This document shows, piece by piece, positions 12,501 through 26,500 of a stretch of DNA of 64,000 nt (its first letter is position 1; each line of letters begins with the position of its first letter). A model generated the notes under the pieces. That model ran no database searches. It was not told the DNA's origin and worked only from the letters and a program-made list of their open reading frames with translations. A program made the translations under genes and the position numbers. The stretch comes from Oxyruncus cristatus (taxonomy: Eukaryota > Chordata > Aves > Passeriformes > Cotingidae). The stretch spans positions 200,032 to 264,031 of the forward strand of contig VXAY01000723.1 in the NCBI GenBank assembly GCA_013399855.1, read 5' to 3'.

Positions 12501-14781
12501 GTCTGAAGCTTGTTTGTGGTTCAGCCTCTCTCAACAGACATCTGGAAGGTAAAGCCAGCCTGCTAAAGCATGCTCAGACACTGCTGCCAAGGCAGACAGC
12601 AGGGATGGAGGGTATGGCAGAAAAGGTCTAACAATCTCCAGAGGCTTTTGGACACTAAACTGCCCATAGTTGCAGTGGGATAGGGATCCCAGCCTTATCT
12701 GGAGGATGAGAACTCTGTGGCTGCTTCCTTCTATAGTAAGGAGTGTTTGAGCCTTAACTCTCCATGTATCTGCAAGAAGCAAAAAAAGCCCACAATCTCT
12801 TTCAGCATAACCATCAGCCCTGGCACTGACTCTTAGCAGCTCACCCACTGGGGCTTGTAGGTACCAGCAAATTTGCTTAATGGCTGCCATATCCCAGAGC
12901 ACCCTCAGGTCTCACGTGCTCCTCTATGCACCAGCTGGCTTTGAGCATCGGGGTGACAGTGATGTGGACACATCTCTTGGAAGTGCTTTGTGGCCATCCT
13001 GGCTCACTGGCTGTGCTGGCTAATAAAGAAAGAACATTTTATCGAGGTGAAGTCAAAACTTTGCAACAGGCAGAAACTTGACATGTTATTTGCATGTCAC
13101 CTAGGTGACAAGAGAGCAGCTGTCTCTGGACATCTGATCTGAGCAGCATGGGCCTCCCTTTCTGTGTTGGCCTGGGGCTTTGCACCCTGTCACTGACAAT
13201 TATGTCATGTTATACATAGATCTAGAAGCTGACCCTGTGTAACACAGCATAAAGCAATGTGGGGAATATATTGGGACAACGGGGTGGATCCTAATCAAAA
13301 GCATATGTAGAATATATTTGCTCTAGTCAAAACTGTCCTGTCTGTCAAAGGAGAAGGCAACTCATTAAATGAAATATCCCTGTGTTGGTGGGTTCTGGAG
13401 CCTGAGAAATGCAGGACCTGAATTCCCCTGGTTTGCAGCTGTGGATATGGTGCAGAACAAAAAAGTAGTACTGGGTAGAGCTGCAGTGAGAGGCTGGTGT
13501 TGGAAATCAGACACTGAGACAAATGACCCTTGCATGACTGCAGCTGGTGTCAGTACTTGGGATCATAGCCATGGAAAGAACTTCTGTTCCTTTTTGCAAG
13601 CCAGAGTGTGGAGACCTGTGAGACTAACGAGTGATCTTGTTACTGCTCTCACTGTGCTCACCGTGGATTTGCAGCACACCTTGGCTAAGATTTGAACATA
13701 TGTAGCTCTATCTTTTAGGAGATAGACCTTATAAAACCAGCGCAGGTGCTTATAGTCACAAGGATTTATGCCAGTCATGCTTTCAGGTGATATAGCCCCA
13801 GACCACCCCTGGGGAGTGTATTGGCTCTGCTGTTTGGGCACATTTCTTTGTCTACATGACTCCTCTGGCAAAGCAAGCTGTGGCTTCCCGACCTCAGGTT
13901 CAAGGGATTCTCAGCCAACATTGTTCCATTCAAGAAACAGTAATTAGCAGCAAAAGCTTTACACCACTATCGTGTGAATAAAGAGCTTTCCAAGTTGTTT
14001 TCACTTCGGTGTAATATCTGGAATACATCCTGTGAAGAGGGATTGCTACAATAGAGCCACGCTTAACCCTCCCTATCCCACCAGCCATTAGAGCACTTGC
14101 AGGCAGAGCTGAGACTCAGCATTGCTTTGAGAGAAGGCTATCATCTCAGCAGGGGAGATATCCTTCTCCAGAAGCGTGCCAGTGCAGAGTGCAGATGCCC
14201 ACATTTTGGAAATTGCATAGCAAGCTTTGGCTTAAGATCCTAAAGGTGATTAGTTTCAACCTGGTGGTGTCCCTCTCATCCTTCAGGGCCCTCTGACAGA
14301 AGTGTACGCTGTTTCTTGAACTGTTTTAATGGTCAAAATGTGGATGGAATCTGCCCAAGTGATAATTAACCATGGGCTCAACTCTGCTCACAAACGGCTT
14401 CCCAGAGAACTCAAGCTTCTCCACTGTCATTCCCGGACTAATTGCAATATTTTTATAACTTAGCAAGTCTCAGAAAAGTCAGTCTATGGAAGCCAGTGCT
14501 ATTTTATCTGCAACCTTACAACACTTAGCTTAAGTGGCATCACTGCTTTAATTCACTTTGCATGGTGATTTTGATGTATTTAAAACTTCTGAGATAAGCA
14601 GACCTCAGATGCAGGGATGACCACTTTGGATTATTTATTCCATGGGGAGAAGGAAAGCACTGTTTTAGAAAATATTGCCTCTAAAAACTTGCTGGGCTAT
14701 AGAACTGTGGATTGGGGGTTTTTTTAGTGGTTTTTAGTGTCTGCTTTCTGTGATTTTTTGAAGAATATCACAGAACTATGA

Positions 14782-14794
14782 ATATATATATATA
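14782..14794 (+). repeat. Short (AT)n microsatellite
   Basis: About six to seven AT dinucleotides followed by GTGTTTATTTACTT. Confidence 0.85.
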
Positions 14795-15667
14795 GTGTTT
14801 ATTTACTTAAACAGAATTCAGGGATTTAAGCTCTTCTTTCATTCAAGAGTTGCGCATGTGTGCCGTGGAGTTGCTACTGAGTTGATCCACACACTTGTAG
14901 AGGTCTTCTGGCTGTATGGGTAATCCTGTAGGAGTTACTACTCTTCCACAGAATTGTTTGACCTGCCAATGTATTAGATGTCTGCACAGCCTGGGCAGTG
15001 TTTACTCTTATAGAGTGTCCCACTGGAAAAACAGCCAATTTCCAGGGAAACCCAGGTGTGTGTTAGTCTTAATTGAAATGAGGAGTACCATTTTCATGGA
15101 GCTTTAACAATTTAAATTAGGGTATTATTTTATTTTAGAATTATTTAAAAATTAAATCCTTTCTAAGGAAGGACACAGAAGCCACTGTGAATGAACTGTA
15201 TTTATTCAGGAACAAAATGCTTTTCCTGGTCTCCAAGGTTTTTCCTAGTTTCAAACTGAAAGCACTCTGCAACCTGCCGGTTTTGCTTCTTTAAACCTAG
15301 AAGTCCTTAATCACTCTTCAGAGTCATTGGCTTGTGGTTACTTTGGATTTTTAATTCTTAAAACTTTTATGTTCATGAATTTCCCTATGTCATTAATACA
15401 GAAGAAAAAACTTATAAAACATATGTTACTAATGTACTGCTCAATATTATGGAATTGGATAAGACTTTTTCAAATGACTGACATTACATGTGTCTTTCAA
15501 GGATGTGAATAAACCATATGTAAACCATATGTTACATCTATTTCAAAGATTGTTAAAAAGTAAATAGTGTAATGAAATTAACTTACAATCATGGTTCTGA
15601 AATGTATATGCAAGTATTCATAACAATATTTCTCAAATGCTCCTTAGGGTAGCTTTTGTTTTTAGGG

Positions 15668-16232
15668 TATCATGGTTTAATCATAGCCGGCAACTAAGTA
15701 CCACACAGCTGCTCGCTCACTCCCTCCTCCATCCCCCAAGAGGATGGGGAGAAGAATCAGAAAAAAGGAAAACCTGTGGGTCAAGATAAGAACCATTTAA
15801 TAATTGAGATAGAGTAAAATTTCATAATAACTGCAATGAAAAGGGAGATCACAAAGAGAGGGAGGAATAAACACCAAGAAAGACAAGTGATGCACGGTAC
15901 AAATCACCATCCACTGACCAATGCCCTTCATATCTCTGCAGCAATTGACCTTTTCTGTCCAACTTCCCCCAGTTTATACACTGGGCATGATGTTCTATGG
16001 TGTGGAATATCCCTCTGGCCAGTTCAGGTCACCTGTCCCAGCCATGCTTTCTCCTTACTTCTTGTGCACCTCGTCACTGACAGAGCATAGGAAACTGAAG
16101 AGTCCTTGACTTGGCGTGCAACAACTACAGTATCAGTGTTTTATCAACATTATCGTCATACTAAATCCCAAACACAGTGCTCTACCAACTACTAGGAAGA
16201 AAATTAATTCTGTCGTAGCACAAACCAGAGTA
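15668..16232 (-). mobile_element. Solo LTR of an avian endogenous retrovirus, minus orientation
   Basis: About 565 bp matching, from memory, a widespread bird LTR family whose 5' end reads TGTGCTGGTTTTGGCTGGGA. Read on the minus strand it has degraded terminal dinucleotides, a TATAAA box (15973-15978 on +, as TTTATA) and an ATTAAA polyadenylation signal (15796-15801 on +, as TTTAAT). No gag, pol or env remnant lies next to it, so it is a recombined solo LTR. Ends carry several substitutions. GGTATC occurs at both edges (15666-15671 and 16233-16238) but overlaps the element on the left, so a target-site duplication is not proven. The exact family name is not asserted. Confidence 0.8.
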
Positions 16233-19200
16233 GGTATCAAGTATGATTTTGCTATTCAGGTGGCATCATTAATACACTAATTCATTCTTAGCTTTCTGTT
16301 TTCTGATTTTACAGCTACTAAAAAGAGCAATCTAAACTAATAGAACGTTTTCTTATTGGCACATATTTGCTTGGAGTGTCCTAGACCTTCGCAAAAGTCT
16401 CAGCTGAACACAAAGCCATATTGTCTTGAGTGTGGGACAATTCTGTGAATATCTCTCTTGCCATCTTGTTTCCTTCCTATTCGTCCTTCTTCCTGCTGGC
16501 ACACTGCTGAGCTTCCTACTGCCTGGTAGGATTCTGACTTTGCAGTTATTCAGTCATTTCAGCTGCTTTTGACTTGAGTGTACATTTTATTTGCATGCCA
16601 ATAAGCTTATGGGATGGACTTATATTGATGTAAAATGTAGAACCAGGAGCTTGTGGTGACACACAGGAGTTAGCATAAAACTCTAATGTGCACAACTCAT
16701 GTGGGTGCATAGACAGTACTTTCTTAACTTACAATTTTACCTAAAGAACTGCTTAAAGCAACCATTCTTCAGTTTGCAACCTCCCATTTTCACTTTTCAA
16801 ACAAAATACCTTTTTTGTCCTTCATGGAAAACAAAACTGTCAAAAAGATGCTTTTTACCACAGAAAATGTGCCCTGCTATTATTTCTGTGTTGTGGAGGA
16901 AAAAACTGGAGCACAATGGTACTGAATTACAGTGAAAATGCTGAAAACCTCAGTCCTTGCTCTCTGCAAGGTAAATCACTTTCCCTCACAGAGGTCTCAT
17001 GTTTTAATGTGTTTACATTTCTTTGAGGAAGAATTTTTTAAAAATAACTGGAATTATAAGGATGTTTTTGCAGATGGAAAGGTGTTGAGCTCAAGGTTTT
17101 ATGCATCTGCTCTTTATGCATCTTCTATACCTGCTCAAATATTTTTTTTCTTCATAAAAATTTAATTTGGAAAAGTAATGGGGAACTGGCCAGTGAACTG
17201 ATACAGTAACTGTAGCCAGGCTAAAAATGAGTTGTCAGCTCTGGACCTTCCCAGTCCAATAGGTAATTGCAGAACTGTGTGAGTGAGATACAAAGAGAGG
17301 CTCTGAAAGGTTGAAAGAGATTTATAGAATATTTCAGACCACAAAAACACATAAAACAAAGTCCAAAAGGTTCCAGAAACGGGACAAGAGGGACCTGCTG
17401 TCAGAAGCAGCTTGTCATAATAGTTATGATTTACTGTCCTCTCCCAAGTGATCTGTACAATCTCTGTCAGCAGCAAGGCAAACAAATAGCGTTCAAGGGG
17501 GCTTGAGTTGAGTGTTTTGGGAGAGAAGGCAGCACTGATGATGGCCGCTGCAAACTTAGGCAGTGAAGCTTGCAGAGCTCTGAGCAGAAAGCACAGAACA
17601 CTCACCTCTCTTTTCACCGTGAAAGAACAAACCTGGGTCAAGTAAAGGAAATACTCAAATATAAGAAGAATTTAACTTTGAAGTTATTCAAAGCTTACTA
17701 GGGAATTTAGGTCATTATTAAAATTAATGGGATGGTGCATCTGAACCATGGTGCACTGGAACTTTGAAAATCCTGGTCTAAGATTTTTCAAAGCCACCCC
17801 TTTCTCCTTTTCCAAGTTTTGTTTGTTTCTCCTTTTAGCCCCTTCTCCATCCTTCAGCTCCCCTGTACTTGTCTTTGGTTTGTATTTATTCAGTGGGTTT
17901 GCTGCCTCCACACCGGTGCATTCACAGGGTTCGAGGCAGGGTGGAGTGTGTATCTCAACAGTAATCTAATTCCATCTTTCCAGAGATATGTGACTATGTA
18001 ACAGAAGCTGCAGATTCTTTTAAATTGATTTTTGGCTATAGCTTTTATAGAAAACATGTATCACAAGGTTTAAATCCTGTAGTTTTACAGCAATCTTTAA
18101 GCTAGCAAAGTTTTTTGGGGTTTGTTTGTTTGTTATTTTAATAGAAATTAGAGCTAGAAAAGTTCCAGTAATAATGTAAGTGACCATAGAGCAATTGGGG
18201 CAGGATTGTTGCCAGTGTCACAGGGCACTTTTCTCTATGCAACTTCAGCCCAGGGGTGGCATTACCCTCCCAGGCTGTGCTGTTGGGAAGAGAAGGTCCT
18301 TAGCAGAGCCATCTTTGATCACACCAGTGGTGTTCACTGAGGAGGCCTATGCAGCACAGACCCTTAACCTCATTTTATTCCTCCCTAATCCCAGATGCCT
18401 ATTACATTTCTTTCTGCAGAGCAGTAATGCTGAGCCTTGAAAACCAGAGCCTCTTTACAACCCAAGGGGTCCTCACAGCCACCTGAAAGACACTGACACC
18501 AAACAGCTGTCCCAGGCAAAGGGTGTGTGGAAAGAGCCCAGCAGGATGCATCTCTTCCCCCCGTAAGGTCACACTTGGCAGTGCTGAGATTCCATACCAA
18601 GGACTCTGACTGATAGTAACATAAAGACCTTTTCCTGTCCCATGCCATCACACATGCACATAGCATATGTACCTGATACCAGAGCTACCCAGTCTCTTCT
18701 TGGACTGAACACTTGCTGTATGGGGGCTTTTGAATGTGCTCTCTGCACCCGCCCAGTGTAGCACCACCATCCTCCTCCTCATCTGTGTGGGCTGTGAGCA
18801 AGCTCCAGAGCTGGCCCCGCTGTGTCTGAAATGGAAGTGGCTGCTTTAGCACTTGCACAGTCCCCAAACACTGGGGCTGAGGCTGTAGCTGACAATCATC
18901 TGTGTTCATGGTAGAAAGCAGAGGGCCAGGGCCAGCTGGTAAGTTTCTGGTTCATTTATGACTTCTTAGAAAACTCCAGAAGGCTCAACCTTGGGCATTT
19001 CACTGGAAGCAAGCCTGATTTGATCTGTGTGCTCTGAGCTGGGGGAGTGTGTCTAGGCATCTCTGTTTCTCTTGGGCATCACTGATTCTCCTCTTACTGG
19101 GAGACAGCAGGTCCCTGGGAGCACCTAGGGGTTGGGTGCAAATAATCAGTCTTGAGGGCGCTTTTTACACAAGGACCTAAAACTTTTATCTGAATTCTCC

Positions 19201-22200
19201 TTGCATTTTTTGACTTTCAGAGGATGCTACTATTCCTAAATAATTAGTAGCAGCAGCTTGCTAGCAACTATCATAGAAAGCTCAAAAGGTTCTGTTTTGG
19301 GATGAAAAGAGGTTGTAATTAACTATTTACATTTGCATTTCAACTACAGAAGTGGAGCAACTCCAGCCTAGCAGTGATTCCTGTGAATCCTTTGATTCAG
19401 GGTCACAGTAGGTATCAGCAGGCCTGTTACAATCTGTCACCAAGTGTGTCTAAAGAGCTAGACTTGAGCAGTCAACATACAGTGCTATTGTGCATACCAC
19501 CACCATCGGATAAAATCAGATGGCTGGCGGATTTTTATATTTCCCAAAAGTGAGAGACACCTTTTCCTTTTGAGGAGCATGATGTTCCTGTCTCGGCTCT
19601 GTGACTTGCTGGACATTTGCTGAACATTTTCCCATTTTCCTTTGAAATACCCTGCTATGTGCAGAGAGAAGACAGCTGCACTGCTTTGGAGTGCATAGGC
19701 TTTGTGTAATAGGTTTTATGAGAGTCCTTACTGCAGATGTTAGACATAAGTGGTGGTGGAGAAGCCTGTTCCCCTGACTCTTTCGGGCTGAGGTGGTCAC
19801 CAACAAGCCTGGTATTTACAGCCATTTACAGCGAAAAGGGCTGCTGAGTATTAAGGTTTTCTCTTAGCAAAATTATCCTTGCCTTTCCCCGTCACCCATG
19901 TTCCTGAACATGGTCTTGTTTTGATTCCTGTGGTCCCTTGAGCATCTGGACCTGGCTTATGACTCAGGAGGCTTTTGTTTCTGTCACGTGCTCAAATAGA
20001 GTTGTTTAGTACAATTTTATCCATTTGTGGCTGTAAGCCCAATTGGAAACATGTGGGCTGGTTAAAGGCAGGTGGTGGGATTTCTTTTGTTAATTAGGCT
20101 TCAAATTCCATTGTGTTCGCTGTAACCAGTGGCCCAGCCTCGGATCTCTGTAACACCAGACAGACCCCATTAGTGAAGGGATAACCCAGGATTTGAACCG
20201 CTTATAAACCTCGTAAGTTTGTCTGGGGTCTTGGTGTTTTGCATTGGTTTTTTGTGGTTTTATTTTGTTTGCTTTTGCTTAAGACAGTTGCACGTGGCAC
20301 TGATTTTTCTAAAAAATAAAAGCCTCTTCTAGCCTGGAGAGGATAAAGAGAGTTTCTGGGGCCTGCAGGGCCAAGGCCAAGGTGCTAGGATCAGACAGGA
20401 AAAACAAGGGCTCCTTTCCCACCAGCGTGTGTTCCTCCTTCCCCCACCAGCCCATTTCCCTTCTGTTCTGCACCCAATCGCTAATTTAATCTCTGAATCA
20501 AGGGGCTGCCATTTTGCACTAGGCTGGGAGCTGTTATTCACTCCTTGTGGGCTCCACCAGTAATTAGTGTAACACCTTGTGTAATAGTTTAAGCAACAAA
20601 TGCCTCTAGCCTCAGCCCACCCCAGCTATGACTCAGGTTCATTATCACCTTAGGAGCTCTGACAACATGTATGGTGGGGTCAATCGTGTTGCAAGGAGAG
20701 TTATTCTTATGGAGAGTGTGTATGTGTGACTTGGGAAGACGGCACAGAAAGAAATAAGCTTTACAGAACGTTAAATAGAAGCGGGGGATGTTCAAGTTTA
20801 TTTGTTCCTGGGGAGGCTGGGTGAAGGCAGCTGTGCTGGTACCTCAGCTGTCTCTTTTTTTGTGGATAGAAGACCTCAGGCTTAACTCCTCAACCACACT
20901 TATTCCCTGCATCACAAAGAGTTTCACTGTGAGTTAGACACCTTGAATATATTTACTGCTTTGGCTATCGAGTACTTGCTGCTCATTAAAATCATCACAT
21001 CTTACATGAAGAATGTAAAACACTTCTGAGGTTTTACTTCCTTCATCTTTTGAGTTTTCACTACAACACTGCCTGTGAGAGTTGTTGGATTTGCAGAAAA
21101 GCTGCTGCAGCACTAAGCCTCCAGGGTTTGGGGAGTTTTCATGGTTGCCAACTTTCCCTTATGGGTTGGGGAGCTGGTGTTGATGCCTCTGTGCTGTGGT
21201 ATCCCTGACACATCCTTGACCCTTAGACAGGGCTGCTGTTAGCTTTCACCCCTGACCATGCAGACAGTAAAAATTTGGAGTGCCAGTGCGGGGAGGAGGA
21301 AGGAAAGAAGGACAGAACAATACCAAAGCTTCTTGCTTTTTTTCCTTTCTCCAAACTAAGGCTAAGACTATGTGGAGGTTTTATTGGGGGCTACAGGGGT
21401 CCTTGCGCTGCACCCACTCCTGAGTGCCTTCTGGAAAGGGATAGGGAAGGGGGGACACAAGTTGTCAGGGTGGACTCCAATGCAAAGAGGAGGATCCAAG
21501 GGGCAGAGAGACGTGTGGTCACAGTTAACACTGAGATGCAGAAGGGGCTACAACTCTGCCATTTGAATATCAGACTCCTAATGCTGAGGCTTTTTGTGGA
21601 TTGCACTAGAGAAAAACGATAGCTAAAACAGCGGAGTTTTGTGATGATTCACTCCCAGGTGCCAACCGAGCCATGGAGCTGAGACTGTTTGACAGAGAGC
21701 AACAGTGCAGTAGTGAAAGGGTCACATAGGTGCCAGAAATCACAGTAGGTGGGGTTTTATTTGCTGGATCAGTTCAGAGTGAGTTTCCCTAAGAAGCCTA
21801 GAGAAGCTGTGCGTTTAACTGCACTCACCCTCAGGGAATTCTTGAGAGTTGAGTCTTGCTCACAGTCTCATGTGCAAGAGAGGAAAAAGACTGAAGTCAA
21901 ACTTTGCATCCTGTTTCTCCCTGCTGTGTCACCCAGTTTCTTCCTAAGTTGCCCTTACGGTCTGGACCTCTGGCATTGATGTTAAACAAGTAATCACTTA
22001 CACAAATATGTACCCTGTCCAGTGTGAGTTATCTTTTCCTTCCTCTACGTTCTATCTAAACTGTGAAGGCTACAGAGTTAACACTCCACATCGTATTTCC
22101 AGTATGCCTACCCAATACAAGGAGGTGGCTGAAATTTTGCCTCAAAAACACTTTTCTATGTGGAATTTGGGACTAAAGTAGAAGGAAACTTTCCAGGAGG

Positions 22201-22402
22201 AGAAGAATGGTCTACTTCCTGCAGCAATTTTAGATTATATTTGCCAAAATCCAGAATGCTTGAAAACTGAAGTATTTTAGCCATAACATCCTAGCTAAAA
22301 AACATTACTCCACTTTGAAATGGTCTCTTAGTGTCTCTTGGGAATTACTGGCTTCATGTCCCTGTGCAACTCTGTGTTCTAGGTGCTGTGCTCAGCACAC
22401 AT
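16233..22402. other. Gene-free stretch
   Basis: No gene found. The 159-codon minus-strand frame at 17162-17641 is the longest outside the GC islands but shows no domain and no splice context. The segment at about 19900-20560 has low repeat content and dense TAAT-type and bHLH-type motifs, and may be a conserved noncoding element. Confidence 0.55.
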
Positions 22403-23525
22403 GGAATCGTAAGTTTGTAGAAATAACAGGAGAAGAAATCATGAGTCATGTAGCCCATCCCATTGCCCTGTGGCAAGACTAATTGCACCCATCCTCTTCC
22501 TTACATGTATTTATCAATCTGTTTCTAAAAATCTACAACAATGAAGCTTCAAATATCTTTAGGCTATATATGCCAGTATTTCTTTAATTATGGCTGTTAG
22601 AGATTTTTGGGGTTTTGTTTCCCTCACATTATTTTGAAGATTTGTGGCCTTTAGGCTTTTCTTCCAAAGATTAAGTACTAGTTTTAACATCCTTTTCCTC
22701 ATGTAAGGGCTGGGAGTTTTTGAATCCTCTGATTATTTTCACTGTTTTTAGAGAAATCTCCCAAAATTATCTGTGTTTTAGTTCAGTGCCTGACACTGCA
22801 GTCCGTATTCCAGTTAAGACCTTGCCACTACTGAACAGACTGGAAGACTTCTTTGCAGTCTTTCATAAGGCATTTCTGTTTGTTTTATGCTGGATTTTCT
22901 CACAGCAGGGTGGGAGTGTTGGCTGACTTGCAGATTTGTATCCACTGCAGTCCCCAGAACACTTGCTGTAAACTTTTGTTTTCTTGGTCATCCACCATCT
23001 CTTGAATTTTGGTCAGTTGGTTATTTCTTCCTAAATACAGTATTTGACCTTTGTCAGTACAGATTTGTAACCAGGCAAGCCACAAATTTCCTTTCTAATA
23101 ATCGTTTAAATTGGTCAAGTTTTGGTGTTCAGTTTTTTGTTTTGGTTTGGTTTTTTTTTAAATTAAATACAACATCCAGCCTTTATTCCCCCTGTTCCAT
23201 CTCACTAATTTCGTATTGTGTTTAGGTTTTGAAAGGGTAATCCCTCCTGTATTGCCAAATCATTAATAGAAACAAAGAGTAATGCCAGAGCCAGAACAGA
23301 CCCTTGAGTAATCCCATTCCATATATCTTTCTAGGGTAAGTCTAAGCAATTTATAACAGATCTCTAACTTTTTATATATATAATTTTGGCACAAAGTCTT
23401 GAAAAGCTTCATTTAGACTGCTTTCCTCCCTGTTTCTAAAAATGTCACCTGGGACAGTGTCATGAGTCTTACTGAACTCAAGATATATGTCATCTATCGC
23501 TTCTTGCTTCAACCTCAAGGCCTGA
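22403..23525 (-). mobile_element. Ancient CR1 LINE fragment, minus orientation
   Basis: The + strand follows, with much decay, the reverse complement of the long 3' part of ancient sauropsid CR1 elements (shared with turtles and crocodilians). Successive blocks can be aligned by eye: the edge at 22403, the segment near 22700-22860, the stretch near 22980-23090, the block ending in a GACCC-like motif near 23300, and the closing block with TCTTACTGAACTCAAG at about 23466-23481. It is interrupted by T/G-rich sequence near 23130-23165. No intact reverse-transcriptase frame survives. Confidence 0.75.
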
Positions 23526-26500
23526 GAAGAGAGCAAGAAGAGATGCATTACAGGAGATCTAGCCCAACCTAGGATCATGCCCAGGGGACAACAGGAGTGT
23601 GAAGCACATGAAATACAACTCCCAGAAGGTCCCACAGGGCTTCTGTGACAGAGCTGTTATGGTTTCCAGCCAAGTATTTTCAGGTTTTGAAATTCTAGCA
23701 TTTAAAAAAGTGTATCAGTAACACTTTCTAAATGATCATAATGCATTCCTAGACCCTGTGTTGTAATTTAACAACATACCCTGTTAGACTGAGAAGTTCA
23801 TTAGCACTCTCTGATACACATGGTCCTTGGTGTCTGCTTAAGTAAAGTACATATTGACACAGAAATCTGTACTGAGAACTCGGCTGCACTGCAACAGGAG
23901 GCAACAGAGGACTGTTGAACTTTTTCCTTGTAATGAAACTGCTAATGTACATACACTTTCTGCTAATTTCTGGCTGTATATGGGGCCTAGTTATTACAGA
24001 CCTGTGGTAGACTATCAGGTTGAAATTTAGCCTTAAGTCCCCCTCATCTTTACCTGATGGATCCAAATGACTCTTGAAGCAGGTTGCCCTGTCTTTGAAA
24101 AGGAAAGTGTTCACTCTAGAGAACTAATTCTGCTGAGAGAGCAGAATGGCTCTTCAGAAGTACAGCAAGCATTCTGGTCATCAGAGGTGCTCCTGTTTTT
24201 CTTGTTTGACATCTATATTGTGTAGTACTTTTGGGACACTGTTAGGCACTTGATCTTGAGTTTTAATTCGGAGGAGGCACAACATACCCTGGAGGATCCA
24301 GATCTTCATATTCAAGGGCAGGAAAAAAGTCAGGATGTGTTCTCAGCTTAAATGCTGTATTCCTAATTCAAGAAAAGAGCTAAGGAACAATAAATTTGAA
24401 AGCCCCCTATCAGTGTTATAATGCAGTATTATTCCCATCTTCCATCTGCTTGTGTTAAATTAAGTTGATGCATATATGAAGACCAGGAAAAGGTAATCAT
24501 TTCAGCTCTCCATCAATTAATTTCTTATCTCCTTTAGACAGCAGAAACATTGGCTTGAAGAAGGGGGAGAATTCATATGAGAGATTTTGTATATTATGCC
24601 CTGTATTTTAGTTGTCTTTCAAGGTGGTTTCTTGTAACACATGAATATGTAGAAAGAAACAGCTCCAAGACAAGAACTCTTGACTATTGTCTTTCTGTTT
24701 TGACTGTGTGGAGCCAAAAGGACTGGTGGGTGAGGGTTGCTGATACCTGAATTTCCTGACAACAGGCAATTGCTCACTGCAAACTGAAGCCTGGCATTTC
24801 TTATTTTTCAAATAAACCTTCAAGGGAAATGATATGCAATGAGAGCATGAATGGTAGGGGATGCTCCCATCTGAGTTTATTTTGCTTAGCGGGTAAGATC
24901 AGAAGAGGCCAAAACAAGGCTCTTTATTTTCAGCAACACTGATCATCTGCTTTGAAGTAAGATCCAAAGAAAATATACTCCCTTCTTCATCCAAATTAAA
25001 AAGCAATAAAGACTATTTTCAAATTTTAAATATCGAAGGTAGGATATCTGCCAAGAAATCCTTTTCCTTTATAGAGGGACACATGTCAAATATTGTATCC
25101 TCATCTGCTGTCATCCAGCATCACTCCATTGAAGTCAGTCAGTCTGAGCTGTGCTGCCTAAACTACTGGCTGCTCGTCTGGCAGTGCCATTCAAACATAC
25201 AGCTCTGCAGAGGTCATGTGCAAACACTATATTTAGAGATAATGGCCCAAACTCATTCCTGCAGTTTTACCCAACAAATTATATGACTTCCTGCTTTTTG
25301 GTGATCATCTGTTTCCACCTTTAAGGGTCCAGCAGCACCAAGAGTAGTGTTCTGTGCAGACGAGGAGTTGTTTGTGTGATAGGAAGGGGAGTCATCCCTC
25401 GGGCAGGTCACTCTAACCTTTTTCTGGTGCCTGGCACAACTGAGAAGAGAAAGATTCTATCTCCAGCTAAAACAGGGCAGTTCATGGAAGGGGAGGAAAA
25501 ACCAGTTTTCCACACTGCTATCTCTAAGAAACTGGCCCTCCGTCTATAGAAATATGATTAGATGTTCAGTTTTAGTTAATAGCAACTGCTGCGTTAAAGT
25601 AATTTTTTTCTTTCTGACCTGGAGTGTTTCTAGTCTTGTGTCTGAGTTAAATTCCTTTCCTGTGGCATATATTAGGCTCACCGGTGAGAATATAAAGGAT
25701 TTGCTTGAATAAAGGAGCGGAGAAGTTGGTAGACATAAGAGAAAGAGGTTGGGGGGAAGATGGGGGAGGAATGACAGGAACAATCTACCCCATTGTCATG
25801 GAAGACAAACATTTCTTCTTTTTTCCTTTCTTCTAGTTTCTGTGACTTCATAATTAACCACAGATGGATATATAGCTAGGAATGGGTCCCAAAGTAAGTG
25901 AAGCACTCTCCTACTGTTTCTTCCTTTGCATCTCCTGCTTCTCTCTTTGGAGGGAGAGGGGAGTAATACAGCTGCCCACAGTGGGATAAGTCTGTTAGCT
26001 CAGGGGGATGAATCAGGAGGGCAGAGCAGCACAGAGGAGCAGCCAGAACTCCCCATGTTGTTCTTGTAGAGGTCTGTAAATGCTGCTCCCATTTATCCTT
26101 ATGTTTATCAGTAGTAAACTCATTGGATTCAATGGGAGAGCACTGAGTTAAAGCCAGTATGGGAGTAAAGGCCAAACAAAAGGCCACTATTCCAGTTTTA
26201 AATTAATTGCTAACAAGAAACAAGATACAGTCTGAACATTAATTGAAAATCTGAAGTAGATTTGATTGTTTTCTGAGCCGCTACAAGGTTTTTGTCAGAG
26301 TTTGGATCATGATTTGCTACTGCTTCAGGTGTTCTGAACTCGGTGAAGATTAAAATGCTAAAATAAATCTGCCTGACTTTGTATTATGTGCTGGACACAG
26401 CTATTGGCAAATCAATGCATAAATTAAACTCAGCAATTTCTAGAATCCAGTTCAAGTTCTGTTCTTCCAGTTAGAGCCAGAAGGCCATGCTAGCAAAATA

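Larger units (their letters stand above)
11326..15667. other. Gene-free stretch
   Basis: Holds the 12479 tandem pair, an octamer-plus-palindrome element (13088-13110) and the (AT)n at 14782. The 124-codon frame at 11915-12289 has no recognisable similarity and is within chance length. Nothing else was identified. Confidence 0.6.

Noticed and set aside
15600..16300. Internal retroviral genes next to the LTR
   Set aside because: Flanks on both sides are unrelated AT-rich DNA with no second LTR, primer-binding site or coding remnant, which indicates a solo LTR.
17162..17641. 159-codon open frame on the minus strand
   Set aside because: No signal, domain or familiar sequence is visible. Frames this long are expected a few times by chance in 64 kb read in six frames.
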